From positions 1,488,001 to 1,552,000 of the forward strand of contig JBGFSY010000001.1 in the NCBI GenBank assembly GCA_041277045.1: DNA of 64,000 nt. The letters run 5' to 3'. The stretch's first letter is position 1; every line of letters starts with the position of its first letter. Positions 18,072 to 26,835 of the stretch are shown one piece after another. The DNA is from Reddybacter sp041277045. Lineage in GTDB: Bacteria; Pseudomonadota; Gammaproteobacteria; Pseudomonadales; Porticoccaceae. The notes below the pieces were generated by a model. It ran no database searches. It was not told the origin of the DNA and saw nothing but the letters and a program-made list of their open reading frames with translations. Position numbers and translations under genes: made by a program.

Positions 18072-19298
18072 ATGAGTTTAATAGTTCAAAAGTACGGTGG
18101 TACCTCGGTCGGTTCTGTCGAGCGCATCGAGGCCGTGGCCAAAAAAATCGCCGCCTGCCGTGCTGGCGGTGACGACATCGTGGTGGTGGTTTCGGCCATG
18201 AGTGGCGAAACCAATCGCCTGCTGGGCCTCTCCGATGCCATTACCGAAACACCGACGCCCCGTGAAATTGACGTGTTGGTGTCTACGGGTGAGCAGGTCA
18301 CGATCGCGCTGCTGAGTATGGCGCTGAATAAGATCGGTTGCGAGGCGCGTTCCTACACCGGTGCCCAAGTGAGAATACTCACCGACGATTCCCACACCAA
18401 GGCGCGTATTGAAGAAATTGATGTCGAGCGGATGCAGGCCGACCTGGAGTTGGGTCGCGTGTTGGTGGTGGCTGGTTTTCAGGGTGTCGACAGCAAGGGC
18501 AATATCACGACGCTGGGCCGGGGCGGTTCCGATACCTCGGCCGTCGCTTTAGCGGCGGCCTTGAAAGCCGATGAGTGCCAAATTTACACCGATGTCGATG
18601 GCGTTTATACCACTGACCCGCGAGTGGTCGAGGGTGCTCGTCGGCTGGAGAAAATTACTTTCGAAGAAATGCTGGAGATGGCGAGCCAGGGCTCGAAGGT
18701 CTTACAAATTCGTGCCGTGGAGTTTGCCGGCAAGTACAAGGTGCCGTTGCGCGTTCTCTCGAGCTTTAAAGACGGCCCCGGCACATTAATAACCCTTGAG
18801 GATGGTGACAGCATGGAAAAACCTATAATTTCCGGCATCGCGTTTAATCGTGACGAGGCCAAGCTGACGATTCAGGGCATTCCCGATACACCCGGTGTGG
18901 CGTCGCGGATTCTTGCACCCATTGGCGAGGCCAATATCGAAGTCGACGTGATCATTCAAAATGTCTCCGAAGACGGCACCACGTCGCTGACCTTTACCGT
19001 GCACCGCAACGATATCAGCCGCGCCCGTGGCCTGCTCGAGGGCATCGCCCTGCAGCTAAAGGCGCGCTCGGTGGTGGCCGATGACCAAATTGCCAAAGTA
19101 TCGCTGGTAGGGGTCGGTATGCGCTCCCATGCAGGCGTTGCTTCGCGGATGTTTACCGCCTTGGCGGAGCACAATATCAATATTCAGATGATCACCACCT
19201 CCGAGATTAAGATCGCAGTGGTGATCGATGAGAAGTACCTTGAGCTGGCCGTACGGGCCTTACACTCGGCCTTTGAGCTGGAGAGCGAGGCAAAATAA
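18072..19298 (+). CDS. lysC: Aspartate kinase
   Basis: Phosphorylates aspartate, the first step to lysine, threonine, methionine and diaminopimelate. The kinase domain starts with KYGGTSVGSVERI (K7 onward), followed by VSAMSGETNRLL and the TLGRGGSDTSAVALA loop. Two C-terminal ACT domains (about 265-408) give allosteric control by end products. An in-frame extension of 52 codons upstream is open, but the ATG at 18072 is where the conserved protein begins (MSLIVQKYGGTS) and gives 408 residues, close to the pseudomonad enzyme. Its diaminopimelate pathway partner dapB is 7 kb downstream. A folded leader immediately upstream may regulate it. Confidence 0.95.
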   Translation: MSLIVQKYGGTSVGSVERIEAVAKKIAACRAGGDDIVVVVSAMSGETNRLLGLSDAITETPTPREIDVLVSTGEQVTIALLSMALNKIGCEARSYTGAQVRILTDDSHTKARIEEIDVERMQADLELGRVLVVAGFQGVDSKGNITTLGRGGSDTSAVALAAALKADECQIYTDVDGVYTTDPRVVEGARRLEKITFEEMLEMASQGSKVLQIRAVEFAGKYKVPLRVLSSFKDGPGTLITLEDGDSMEKPIISGIAFNRDEAKLTIQGIPDTPGVASRILAPIGEANIEVDVIIQNVSEDGTTSLTFTVHRNDISRARGLLEGIALQLKARSVVADDQIAKVSLVGVGMRSHAGVASRMFTALAEHNINIQMITTSEIKIAVVIDEKYLELAVRALHSAFELESEAK

Positions 19299-19505
19299 CA
19301 CGCTTGGTCTATATTTTCCCTTAGAATGAGTGTTTGTTAGCCGATAGACGGTATTAGACAATTCGATGCTAGCAGGTAGAATGCCCGGTCGTTACGTAGT
19401 ACTAGCGAAGGTTGTATCGGAAATAAAAAATACTTGCCGATATTTTGGAGACGCCGCGGCTGCATGAGAGGTCATGGCATTAATTGTAGAATCAAGGAGA
19501 AAGGT

Positions 19506-19694
19506 ATGCTCATTTTAACAAGGCGTGTAGGAGAGACCCTTGTAATAGGTGATGACGTGACAGTGACTGTGCTGGGCGTTAAAGGTAATCAGGTTCGTCT
19601 CGGAGTCAATGCACCGAAAGAAATTTCAGTGCACAGAGAGGAAATCTACCAGCGTATACAAGATGAAAAAAACCAGGAGTCTGGAGCTGAATAG
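19506..19694 (+). CDS. csrA: Carbon storage regulator CsrA (RsmA)
   Basis: A global RNA-binding regulator that binds GGA motifs in leaders of many mRNAs. The 62-residue protein is canonical: MLILTRRVGETLVIGDD at the start, then GVKGNQVRLGVNAPKEISVHREEI, with the RNA-contacting R44-type region near VHREE. A strong AAGGAG lies just before the ATG at 19506; the reading frame is open for 24 more codons upstream, but these are not conserved-looking. The gene stands between lysC and tRNA-Ser, its usual place in this group. Confidence 0.97.
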   Translation: MLILTRRVGETLVIGDDVTVTVLGVKGNQVRLGVNAPKEISVHREEIYQRIQDEKNQESGAE

Positions 19695-19698
19695 CCCC

Positions 19699-19725
19699 TT
19701 TGTTTTTACTGGCAGTATGGTATTA
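19699..19725 (+). promoter_or_regulatory. Promoter-like site between csrA and tRNA-Ser
   Basis: TATTAT (19720-19725) is followed by a C/G-rich stretch (CCCCGCCC), the discriminator type common at stable-RNA promoters. A weak -35 (TTTGTT or TTGTTT near 19698-19704) lies 15-16 bases upstream. It would start a transcript about 200 bases before the tRNA. The site also sits inside an 8-bp inverted repeat (19708-19715 with 19746-19753). Prediction only. Confidence 0.3.
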
Positions 19726-19931
19726 TCCCCGCCCTCAGAAGTGGGCTGCCAGTTTCTCGCGTCTTTAAGTACATTATATTAAGGCGTCTTGGCTGAATTT
19801 TTTGAAGCGTTAAATATCACCTGATCGATAACGTGGTTCTCGGTTTTCTCAATGCAGAGTCAACCAGGGATTTCGGATCGGTGTTGATAAAAAGTAAGCA
19901 CTGGCAAGTTAATTAGGTCAGTACAGTTTCT

Positions 19932-20021
19932 GGTGAGGTGGCCGAGTGGCCGAAGGCGCTCCCCTGCTAAGGGAGTATATCTTGATCGGTATCGAGGGTT
20001 CGAATCCCTCCCTCACCGCCA
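19932..20021 (+). tRNA. serX: tRNA-Ser (anticodon GCU)
   Basis: A complete class II tRNA of 90 bases including an encoded CCA. The 7-bp acceptor stem pairs GGTGAGG with CCTCACC, with discriminator G. The anticodon stem CTCCC/GGGAG encloses CTGCTAA with anticodon GCT, which reads AGC/AGU serine codons. A long variable arm follows (about 19978-19995), and the T-arm has the GGTTCGAATCC loop. An intrinsic terminator follows within 10 bases. No second tRNA accompanies it. Confidence 0.96.
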
Positions 20022-20028
20022 TAAGCAC

Positions 20029-20062
20029 AAACCCCACTGCCTTGCTAGGCGGTGGGGTTTTT
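20029..20062 (+). terminator. Intrinsic terminator after tRNA-Ser
   Basis: A 13-bp stem (20029-20041 with 20048-20060, one G-U pair), a 6-base loop and a run of five T. It ends the tRNA-Ser transcript and stands 66 bases from the stop of the convergent recN. Confidence 0.85.
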
Positions 20063-20127
20063 GCGTTTTGGCTGCGGGATAATTGGCCTTGAGTCCCGTC
20101 TAGGGTTTTTTGTCGTGAATTAAAACC

Positions 20128-21822
20128 TTAACTTGTTGTAACGACTCCAAGCATCTCTTCCGCATGGGAGCGTGTCTTCGCCGTTATCTTCTCGCCCCCC
20201 AGCATGCGGGCAATTTCTTCTATACGCTCTTTCTCGTTCAAAGCGACAAGGCTGCTTTGATTGGATTTCTCGCCCTTTTGCTTTTTGGCCAATAAGTGAT
20301 GATGGGCGCAGCTGGCCACCTGGGGCAGGTGGGAAATACAGATCACCTGACCACTGTCGCCTAGCTCGCGCAGCAGTTTGCCGACGGTCTCTGCCGTTGC
20401 GCCGCCAATGCCGACATCGACTTCATCAAAAACCAGCACGGGGATGGTGGAGTTGTGGGCGGCCACTACCTGAATCGCCAGACTGACTCGCGACAGCTCG
20501 CCACCCGATGCCACTTTGTTGAGGGAGCGATGGGCCTGGCCGGGATTGGTGCTAATTAGCAGCTCGACTGTTTCGAGTCCTTTCTGACTGTAATTATTCG
20601 CGAGAGGCGTGATGGCTATTTGCAGACTGGCATCGGCCATCGCCAGGGCTTGCAGCTGTTGATTAATCTTCTGCTCAAATTTTTTCGCGGCTTTCTTTCT
20701 TGCCGAAGAGAGTTTTTTGGCCTTGTTTTGGTAGCTGGCCGCTAGTGCTTTCACGCGCTCGGTGAGGGCGTCGGCATCATTATCATTGGCGGAAAGGCTG
20801 GCAAGCTCAGTGCTTAATTGCTCGCCAAGTTCGGGCAGTTCATTGGCCTTCACTTTGTGTTTGCGGGCCAGTTGGTAGGCGGTGGAGAGTCTATCTTCGA
20901 CCAGTTGCAGGCGGGCGGGGTCGGGTTCTACCTGGCCGATATAGGTCTGCAATTCGCCAAGCGCCTCTTCAACCTGAATGTGGGCGCTATCGAGCAGCGA
21001 AAGGGCTTCTTTCAGGGCTGGGCTGTTTTGCGCCATAGCCCTGAGCAGCTGACTGGCGCGGCTCAGGGCGGGCAATACGGTCAACTGCGACGAGGCTTCA
21101 CCATCGCACAAGGCGAGCACCTGGTGGCTGTCGATCAGGATAGTGTCGGCATTGGTCAGTAGTGACTGCTCTTGCTCAAGCGCTTCCACTTCGCCGGTTT
21201 GCAGGTCGAGTTCGTTGAGTTCTTGCGATTGAAAGGTGAGTAAGTCTTTGCGCGCCAGTGTTTCATCGGCGCGCTGCTCGATTTCTTCCAGTCGGGACTT
21301 AGCCTGATGCCAGTTTTTGTAGTCTTCGCCGACCTGCTTCAGCAGCTGCTGATGGCCGCCAAACTCATCGAGCAAGGTGCGCTGGTGTTCTTTTGAGAGC
21401 AGTGATTGATGCTCGTGCTGATGGTGGATGTCGATCAGCAGGGTGCCCAGTGTACGCAGCTGCGTCATGGTGGCCGGTTGGCCGTTGATATAACCGCGAG
21501 AGCGACCGTCCCGGGTTAGTATGCGGCGCAGCAGACAATCATCGACGTTGTCGAGGTCGTTGTCGGCCAGCCATTGCGCCGCTGGCGACGAGTTTTCCAC
21601 GGCAAAGCTGGCACAGACTTCTGCCCGTTCGGCGCCGCTGCGAATGCGGTCAGTATCGCCGCGATCGCCAAGGGCTAGGCCCAGGGCGTCAAGTACCAGT
21701 GACTTGCCCGCGCCCGTTTCGCCAGTAATGGTGGTCAGGCTGGAGCTGAACTCCACGTCCATAGATTCGACCAGGGTGAACTGTTTAATCGTAAGAGCTG
21801 TCAGCAAGGCAAGTGTCGCCAA
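20128..21822 (-). CDS. recN: DNA repair protein RecN
   Basis: An SMC-like ATPase induced by DNA damage that helps double-strand break repair. Walker A GETGAGKS is at residues 34-41. The middle third is coiled coil (about 155-370), interrupted by the short hinge-like region. The signature and Walker B lie in the C-terminal part (SGGELSRVSLAIQ and VLVFDEVDVGIGG), followed by the ISHLPQVASCAHHH D-loop region. The length of 564 residues is normal. It is divergent from grpE across 129 bases, again the standard neighbour. No clear LexA box is seen in that gap. Confidence 0.95.
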   Translation of the reverse strand: MATLALLTALTIKQFTLVESMDVEFSSSLTTITGETGAGKSLVLDALGLALGDRGDTDRIRSGAERAEVCASFAVENSSPAAQWLADNDLDNVDDCLLRRILTRDGRSRGYINGQPATMTQLRTLGTLLIDIHHQHEHQSLLSKEHQRTLLDEFGGHQQLLKQVGEDYKNWHQAKSRLEEIEQRADETLARKDLLTFQSQELNELDLQTGEVEALEQEQSLLTNADTILIDSHQVLALCDGEASSQLTVLPALSRASQLLRAMAQNSPALKEALSLLDSAHIQVEEALGELQTYIGQVEPDPARLQLVEDRLSTAYQLARKHKVKANELPELGEQLSTELASLSANDNDADALTERVKALAASYQNKAKKLSSARKKAAKKFEQKINQQLQALAMADASLQIAITPLANNYSQKGLETVELLISTNPGQAHRSLNKVASGGELSRVSLAIQVVAAHNSTIPVLVFDEVDVGIGGATAETVGKLLRELGDSGQVICISHLPQVASCAHHHLLAKKQKGEKSNQSSLVALNEKERIEEIARMLGGEKITAKTRSHAEEMLGVVTTS

Positions 21823-21889
21823 TTATTAGAATCAAGCGCAGTTATACCGAAGAGTTGCTGCTAATTGCAATTGTCTATTTAAAAGCTGA

Positions 21890-21917
21890 CTTGAAAGCAC
21901 TTTTTTCGACCCAATAT
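21890..21917 (+). promoter_or_regulatory. Sigma-32 (heat-shock) promoter before grpE
   Basis: CTTGAAA (21890-21896) matches the sigma-32 -35 consensus fully. CCCAATAT (21910-21917) matches the -10 consensus CCCCATNT at all but one position. The spacer is 13 bases, within the known range. The start of grpE is 35 bases beyond. This fits heat-shock control of grpE and probably dnaK-dnaJ. Confidence 0.82.
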
Positions 21918-21951
21918 AGCCGGGGAAGTCATTATTGAGGGTGGGTAACAC

Positions 21952-22509
21952 GTGGCCACTGAAGAGCAAGAAACACAAGGTTCAGAGCAAGAGCCAGAAG
22001 AACTGTTAGAGCAAGAAGCTACAGCTGAAAATGAAGACGCTACCGTCGAGCCTGATGCCGCCGCTTTGAATGAAGCGCTGCAGCAGGCAAAGGATCAAAC
22101 CCTGCGTACTCAGGCCGAGATGCAAAACCTGCGTCGCCGGGTAGACCGTGATGTTGAAAATGCCCACAAGTTTGCGCTGGAAAAGTTTGTTGGCGAACTG
22201 TTGCCTGTGGTCGATAACCTCGAGCGCGCACTGGCTGCCATTGCTGGTGATGATGAAAGCTTGTCAGCGGCGCGAGAGGGCATAGAGCTAACCCTGAAGA
22301 ATTTCCTCGGCGTGCTCGATGGTCACAAAGTGAAGCCGGTCGAGCCCACGGGTGAGACCTTTAATCCCGATTTCCATCAAGCCATTTCGATGGTGCCCAG
22401 CCCAGATGTAGCGGCGAACACGGTGCTGGAGGTCTTTCAAAAGGGCTATACCCTCAATGATCGCCTTGTCAGACCAGCAATGGTGGTGGTCTCAAAGGGT
22501 GGCGAATAG
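21952..22509 (+). CDS. grpE: Nucleotide exchange factor GrpE
   Basis: Releases ADP from DnaK and so drives its chaperone cycle. The first about 45 residues are acidic and disordered-looking. A long helix (about 45-95, with RTQAEMQNLRRRVDRDVE) forms the dimer stalk, and the C-terminal beta domain contains VEPTGETFNPDFHQAISMV and DRLVRPAMVVVSK. The 185-residue length fits. Translation starts at GTG with GAGGG upstream. It is the first gene after a sigma-32 promoter and directly precedes dnaK and dnaJ. Confidence 0.96.
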   Translation: MATEEQETQGSEQEPEELLEQEATAENEDATVEPDAAALNEALQQAKDQTLRTQAEMQNLRRRVDRDVENAHKFALEKFVGELLPVVDNLERALAAIAGDDESLSAAREGIELTLKNFLGVLDGHKVKPVEPTGETFNPDFHQAISMVPSPDVAANTVLEVFQKGYTLNDRLVRPAMVVVSKGGE

Positions 22510-22528
22510 CAAATTACTCGTTGCAGGG

Positions 22529-22558
22529 TTGAATTTATCAATCCTGGGACAATATATA
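22529..22558 (+). promoter_or_regulatory. Possible promoter and small hairpin between grpE and dnaK
   Basis: TTGAAT (22529-22534) and TATATA (22553-22558), 18 bases apart, resemble a vegetative promoter for dnaK, 65 bases before its start. The -35 box lies within a 9-bp hairpin with one G-U pair (22524-22532 with 22538-22546). The site is only moderately convincing. Confidence 0.35.
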
Positions 22559-22622
22559 AGCGCATAGCAACGCTGTACTTGAATTAACGACATTAATGAA
22601 CTGCGGTTTGGAGAAAACAGGC

Positions 22623-24551
22623 ATGGGCAAGATTATCGGAATTGACTTGGGCACAACTAACTCTTGTGTGTCAGTAATGGAGGGCGACAAGCCCAAAGTG
22701 ATTGAGAACGCTGAAGGGGGTCGCACCACGCCTTCCGTTGTTGCCTACACAGAGGAAGGTGAGACACTGGTGGGCCAGGCGGCCAAGCGCCAATCGGTTA
22801 CCAATCCCACGAAAACCCTGTTTGCGGTCAAGCGTTTGATCGGCCGTCGTTTTGAAGACAAGGTCGTACAAAAAGATATTGAGATGGTGCCCTATGCCAT
22901 CGCCAAGGCCGACAACGGTGATGCCTGGGTCGAGATAGACGGTGAGAAAAAGGCACCGCCACAGGTTTCCGCCGAAGTCCTCAGCAAGATGAAAAAAACC
23001 GCCGAAGATTACCTCGGTGAGAGCGTTTCTGAGGCGGTGATTACGGTCCCCGCTTATTTTAACGACTCCCAGCGTCAAGCAACCAAAGATGCTGGCAAGC
23101 TGGCGGGCCTCGATGTTAAGCGAATTATCAACGAGCCGACTGCTGCCGCTCTGGCCTATGGCATGGACAGCGCCACTGGTGACCAAGTTATCGCCGTTTA
23201 TGATCTTGGTGGTGGTACCTTCGATATCTCGATTATTGAAATTGCCGATGTCGATGGTGAGACTCAATTTGAAGTGCTGTCCACCAACGGAGACACCTTC
23301 CTCGGTGGTGAAGATTTCGATATGCGTTTGATCGAATATCTCGCCGACGAATTTAAGAAAGACAACGCCGTTGACCTGAAGGGTGATCCCTTGGCCATGC
23401 AGCGCTTGAAGGAAGCAGCAGAGAGCGCCAAGATCGCCCTGTCCTCGGCGCAACAAACCGAAGTTAATTTGCCCTATATTACCGCCGATGCCACCGGCCC
23501 TAAGCACTTGGTGGTGAAGCTCACTCAGTCCAAGCTAGAGTCACTGGTTGAAGATTTGGTTGAGCGTTCACTGGCACCGCTTAAGACAGCATTGAAAGAT
23601 GCGAACATGTCAGCCTCCGATATCGACGATGTGATTTTGGTCGGTGGTCAAACGCGTATGCCGCTGGTGCAGAAGAAAGTCACTGACTTCTTCGGTAAAG
23701 AGCCGCGCCGTGATGTTAACCCCGATGAAGCTGTTGCCGTGGGTGCTGCGATTCAGGGTGCCGTATTGTCGGGTGATGTTACCGACGTATTGCTGCTGGA
23801 TGTCACGCCACTGACCTTGGGTATCGAAACCATGGGTGGAGTTGCTACCCCTGTGATTGAGAAAAACACCACTATCCCGACTAACAAGTCGCAGATTTTC
23901 TCCACCGCTGATGACAATCAGGGCGCGGTGACTATTCACGTTGTTCAGGGCGAGCGCAAGCAAGCGGCGAGCAATAAATCACTAGGTCGTTTTGATCTGG
24001 CCGATATTCCACCCGCACCGCGCGGCGTACCGCAAATTGAAGTGTCTTTTGACATCGACGCCAACGGTATCCTCCACGTCTCTGCGAAGGACAAGGCCAC
24101 CGGCAAAGAGCAGTCCATTGTCATTAAGGCCTGCTCGGGTTTGTCCGATGAAGAAATCGAGCAAATGGTTAAAGATGCCGAAGCGAATGCCGATAGTGAC
24201 CGTAAGTTTGAAGAGCTAGCCCAGGCGCGCAACACGGCCGACGGTCTTGCTCACGCGGCGCAGAAAACCCTCGACGAAGCCGGTGACAAAGCCACGGACG
24301 AAGAGAAAGGCCAGATCGAAGAAGCCATTAAAGGCGTTGAAGAAGCGGTTAAAGGTGACGATAAGGAAGCTATAGAAACCGCTGCTGCAAAACTGTCTGA
24401 AGTCTCGGGTGGCCTAGCGCAAAAGATGTACGCCGAAGCCGAACAGGCAGAAGCGGGTGCGGGCGGTGAAGCTGGCGCTGAAGCGGCTGACGACGGCGAA
24501 GATGTTGTCGATGCCGAGTTTGAAGAGGTCGACGAAAGCGACACTAAATAG
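22623..24551 (+). CDS. dnaK: Molecular chaperone DnaK (Hsp70)
   Basis: The main Hsp70. The ATPase domain (1-about 385) opens with IIGIDLGTTNSCVSVMEG and contains YDLGGGTFDISI and VGGQTRMPLVQ. The substrate-binding domain and helical lid follow, and the tail is acidic and Ala/Glu-rich. The reading frame extends 9 codons upstream, but the ATG at 22623 gives the conserved N-terminus MGKIIGIDLG and 642 residues. GGAG at 22611-22614 precedes it. It lies between grpE and dnaJ as in most proteobacteria. Confidence 0.98.
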   Translation: MGKIIGIDLGTTNSCVSVMEGDKPKVIENAEGGRTTPSVVAYTEEGETLVGQAAKRQSVTNPTKTLFAVKRLIGRRFEDKVVQKDIEMVPYAIAKADNGDAWVEIDGEKKAPPQVSAEVLSKMKKTAEDYLGESVSEAVITVPAYFNDSQRQATKDAGKLAGLDVKRIINEPTAAALAYGMDSATGDQVIAVYDLGGGTFDISIIEIADVDGETQFEVLSTNGDTFLGGEDFDMRLIEYLADEFKKDNAVDLKGDPLAMQRLKEAAESAKIALSSAQQTEVNLPYITADATGPKHLVVKLTQSKLESLVEDLVERSLAPLKTALKDANMSASDIDDVILVGGQTRMPLVQKKVTDFFGKEPRRDVNPDEAVAVGAAIQGAVLSGDVTDVLLLDVTPLTLGIETMGGVATPVIEKNTTIPTNKSQIFSTADDNQGAVTIHVVQGERKQAASNKSLGRFDLADIPPAPRGVPQIEVSFDIDANGILHVSAKDKATGKEQSIVIKACSGLSDEEIEQMVKDAEANADSDRKFEELAQARNTADGLAHAAQKTLDEAGDKATDEEKGQIEEAIKGVEEAVKGDDKEAIETAAAKLSEVSGGLAQKMYAEAEQAEAGAGGEAGAEAADDGEDVVDAEFEEVDESDTK

Positions 24552-24590
24552 CCTTTTTTTCGGGTGAAATAACCCGGCTTAAGGTGCCGC

Positions 24591-24624
24591 CACAAAACGC
24601 AGGTTTAAGCCCCTGCGTTTTGTG
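24591..24624. repeat. Perfect 13-bp hairpin between dnaK and dnaJ
   Basis: Bases 24591-24603 and 24612-24624 are perfect inverted copies separated by 8 bases, with no T-run after either side. A smaller hairpin (CGGGT/ACCCG, 24561-24576) precedes it. The structure could pause or process the dnaK-dnaJ transcript or protect the dnaK mRNA 3' end, lowering dnaJ relative to dnaK. The role is inferred. Confidence 0.6.
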
Positions 24625-24673
24625 CTAAGTGGTGCAGTTACAAATTGGCGCAGAATAAATTACTGAGTAAATT

Positions 24674-25783
24674 ATGGCGAAGCGGGATTACTACGAAATA
24701 CTAGGCGTATCGAAAGACCAAGATGCGAAGGCCATTAAAAAAGCCTATCGCCGAGTCGCGATGAAGCATCACCCGGATAGAAATCCGGATGATGAAAGCG
24801 CCGAGGAAAAGTTTAAAGAGGCCAGCGAAGCTTACGAAGTATTGTCCGATGAGGACAAGCGCGCCGCTTATGATCGTTACGGCCACGAAGGCGTTAATGC
24901 CCAGGCGGGAGCCGGTGGCGGAGGTGGTTTTGGAGATGTCTTCGGTGATGTGTTCGGCGATATCTTTGGCGGTGGTGGCCGTGGTCGAGGCCCTGCGCGT
25001 GGTGCCGATTTACGTTACGACCTGCAGCTCGATCTAGAAGAGGCTGCCAAGGGCACTAAGACCACTATTCGTGTACCGGTCAAGGTTAACTGCGGCGAAT
25101 GTAAAGGCAGCGGTGCGCGCAAGGGCACCTCGCCAATCAATTGTACGACCTGCCACGGTGTGGGTCAGGTGCGCGTTTCTCAGGGCTTTTTCTCCGTTCA
25201 GCAAACCTGCCCCCAGTGCCGCGGTCGCGGCAAAATGATCGCCGACCCCTGTGGCAAATGCTACGGCAATGGCCAGGTTGAAGAGCAAAAAACCCTGTCG
25301 GTGAAAGTACCGGCCGGTGTCGATACCGGTGATCGCATTCGTTTGTCAGGCGAGGGCGAAGGCGCCCCCGGCGGTGGCCCGTCGGGTGATCTCTATGTGC
25401 AAATTGTGGTGCGTGATCACGCCATCTTCCAGCGCGACGGTGCCAATCTTTACTGTGAAGTGCCGATTGGCTTTGCCGATGCAGCCCTCGGTGGCGAGTT
25501 AGAAGTACCGACGCTCGATGGTCGCGTTAAGCTGAAAATTCCCGCTGAGACACAAACCGGTAAGCTGTTCCGCATGCGCGGTAAAGGCGTTGCCCCCGTT
25601 CGCGGTGGTGGACCGGGTGACTTGCTCTGTCGCGTCACGGTAGAGACGCCGATTAAACTCAACTCAAAACAGAAAGAATTAATGCGCGAGTTGAATGAGT
25701 CGCTGCAACACGACAAACACTCACCACGGCGCACCTCGTGGTTTAAAGGCGTAAAGAGCTTCTTTGATAGTTTTAGTGGCTAG
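24674..25783 (+). CDS. dnaJ: Chaperone protein DnaJ
   Basis: The Hsp40 partner that delivers substrates to DnaK. The J domain (1-70) has the HPD motif at H33-P34-D35. The Gly/Phe-rich linker follows (about 75-105). The zinc region has four CxxCxGxG repeats: CGECKGSG, CTTCHGVG, CPQCRGRG and CGKCYGNG. The C-terminal client-binding domains complete 369 residues. It is separated from dnaK by 122 bases that contain a strong hairpin. Confidence 0.97.
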   Translation: MAKRDYYEILGVSKDQDAKAIKKAYRRVAMKHHPDRNPDDESAEEKFKEASEAYEVLSDEDKRAAYDRYGHEGVNAQAGAGGGGGFGDVFGDVFGDIFGGGGRGRGPARGADLRYDLQLDLEEAAKGTKTTIRVPVKVNCGECKGSGARKGTSPINCTTCHGVGQVRVSQGFFSVQQTCPQCRGRGKMIADPCGKCYGNGQVEEQKTLSVKVPAGVDTGDRIRLSGEGEGAPGGGPSGDLYVQIVVRDHAIFQRDGANLYCEVPIGFADAALGGELEVPTLDGRVKLKIPAETQTGKLFRMRGKGVAPVRGGGPGDLLCRVTVETPIKLNSKQKELMRELNESLQHDKHSPRRTSWFKGVKSFFDSFSG

Positions 25784-25851
25784 CTAAAGACGGGGTGCAC
25801 TTACTGCGCTACCAATAACGGTTACAAAGAGAGTCAGTTGAGGGTAATACA

Positions 25852-26655
25852 ATGATAAAAGTAGCCGTTACCGGTGCCGGTGGTCGTATGGGCAAAACCC
25901 TGATCGAAGCGATTGCCATCAATGAACAGGTGCAATTAAGTGCCGCCATCGAACGCCCCGGCAGCTCGCTGATTGGCGTCGATAGTGGCGAACTGGCGGG
26001 TATTGGTCGCAATGACATTGCCGTGGTCGATAATCTCGACGGCGTGATTAATGACTTCGACGTGCTGGTCGACTTCACCGCCCCCGTCGCCACCGCAGCC
26101 AATGCTACTCTTTGTGCGGCCAATAACAAACATATGGTCATCGGCACCACCGGTTTTACCGATGAGCAAATGGCCGCAGTCGATACCCTGGCTGAATCCA
26201 CCGCCATTTGTATGGCTACCAATTTCAGCACCGGGGTTAACCTGTGTTTTAAATTACTCGATGTCGCCGCCCGCGTGCTCGGTGATGATGTTGATATCGA
26301 GATTGTCGAGGCCCACCACCGCCACAAGGTCGATGCCCCCTCGGGCACCGCTTTGAGCATGGGCAAAGTCGTCGCTAATGCCCTCGATAGAGATCTCTCA
26401 AAAGTTGCCGTTTACGGCCGCGAAGGCCAGACCGGCGCCCGCGAGCGTGAAACCATCGGCTTTGCCACCGTGCGCGCCGGTGATATTGTTGGTGATCACA
26501 CTGTCATTTTTGCCGCCGACGGCGAGCGTGTTGAAGTCACCCACAAAGCCTCAAGCCGTATGTCCTTTGCCCGTGGTGCCGTGCGCGCGGCCGCTTGGGT
26601 GGTTGCCCAGCCAGCGGGGAATTACGATATGCAGGATGTGTTGGGTTTAAAGTAG
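25852..26655 (+). CDS. dapB: 4-hydroxy-tetrahydrodipicolinate reductase
   Basis: The second committed step of the diaminopimelate/lysine pathway, using NAD(P)H. The N-terminal nucleotide motif is GAGGRMGKT (8-16). The substrate-side signature EAHHRHKVDAPSGTA carries the catalytic His pair and Lys; the FSTGVNLCFKLLD segment precedes it. The length of 267 residues is standard. In relatives dapB is followed directly by carA; here about 2.6 kb with a broken gene and an MFS transporter lies between. Confidence 0.96.
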   Translation: MIKVAVTGAGGRMGKTLIEAIAINEQVQLSAAIERPGSSLIGVDSGELAGIGRNDIAVVDNLDGVINDFDVLVDFTAPVATAANATLCAANNKHMVIGTTGFTDEQMAAVDTLAESTAICMATNFSTGVNLCFKLLDVAARVLGDDVDIEIVEAHHRHKVDAPSGTALSMGKVVANALDRDLSKVAVYGREGQTGARERETIGFATVRAGDIVGDHTVIFAADGERVEVTHKASSRMSFARGAVRAAAWVVAQPAGNYDMQDVLGLK

Positions 26656-26835
26656 TTGTTGGCTCTGCTTACTTGGTAATCCTTATGGATTGGTCCAAAT
26701 GGCAGCTTACTTAAGCATTTATTCATGTCTTTTTGTCTAGTAGATGCGCCCGGGTACTCTCTCGGCGCCCTTAACAGCGACATCAGTTTGGTTTTCTCTG
26801 TCGTCACACTTGGTAGACGTTTCAGCGGTAGTGAT

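Noticed and set aside
22671..23507. 278-codon frame antisense to dnaK
   Set aside because: Shadow of the dnaK codon bias; no start signal and no recognisable protein.
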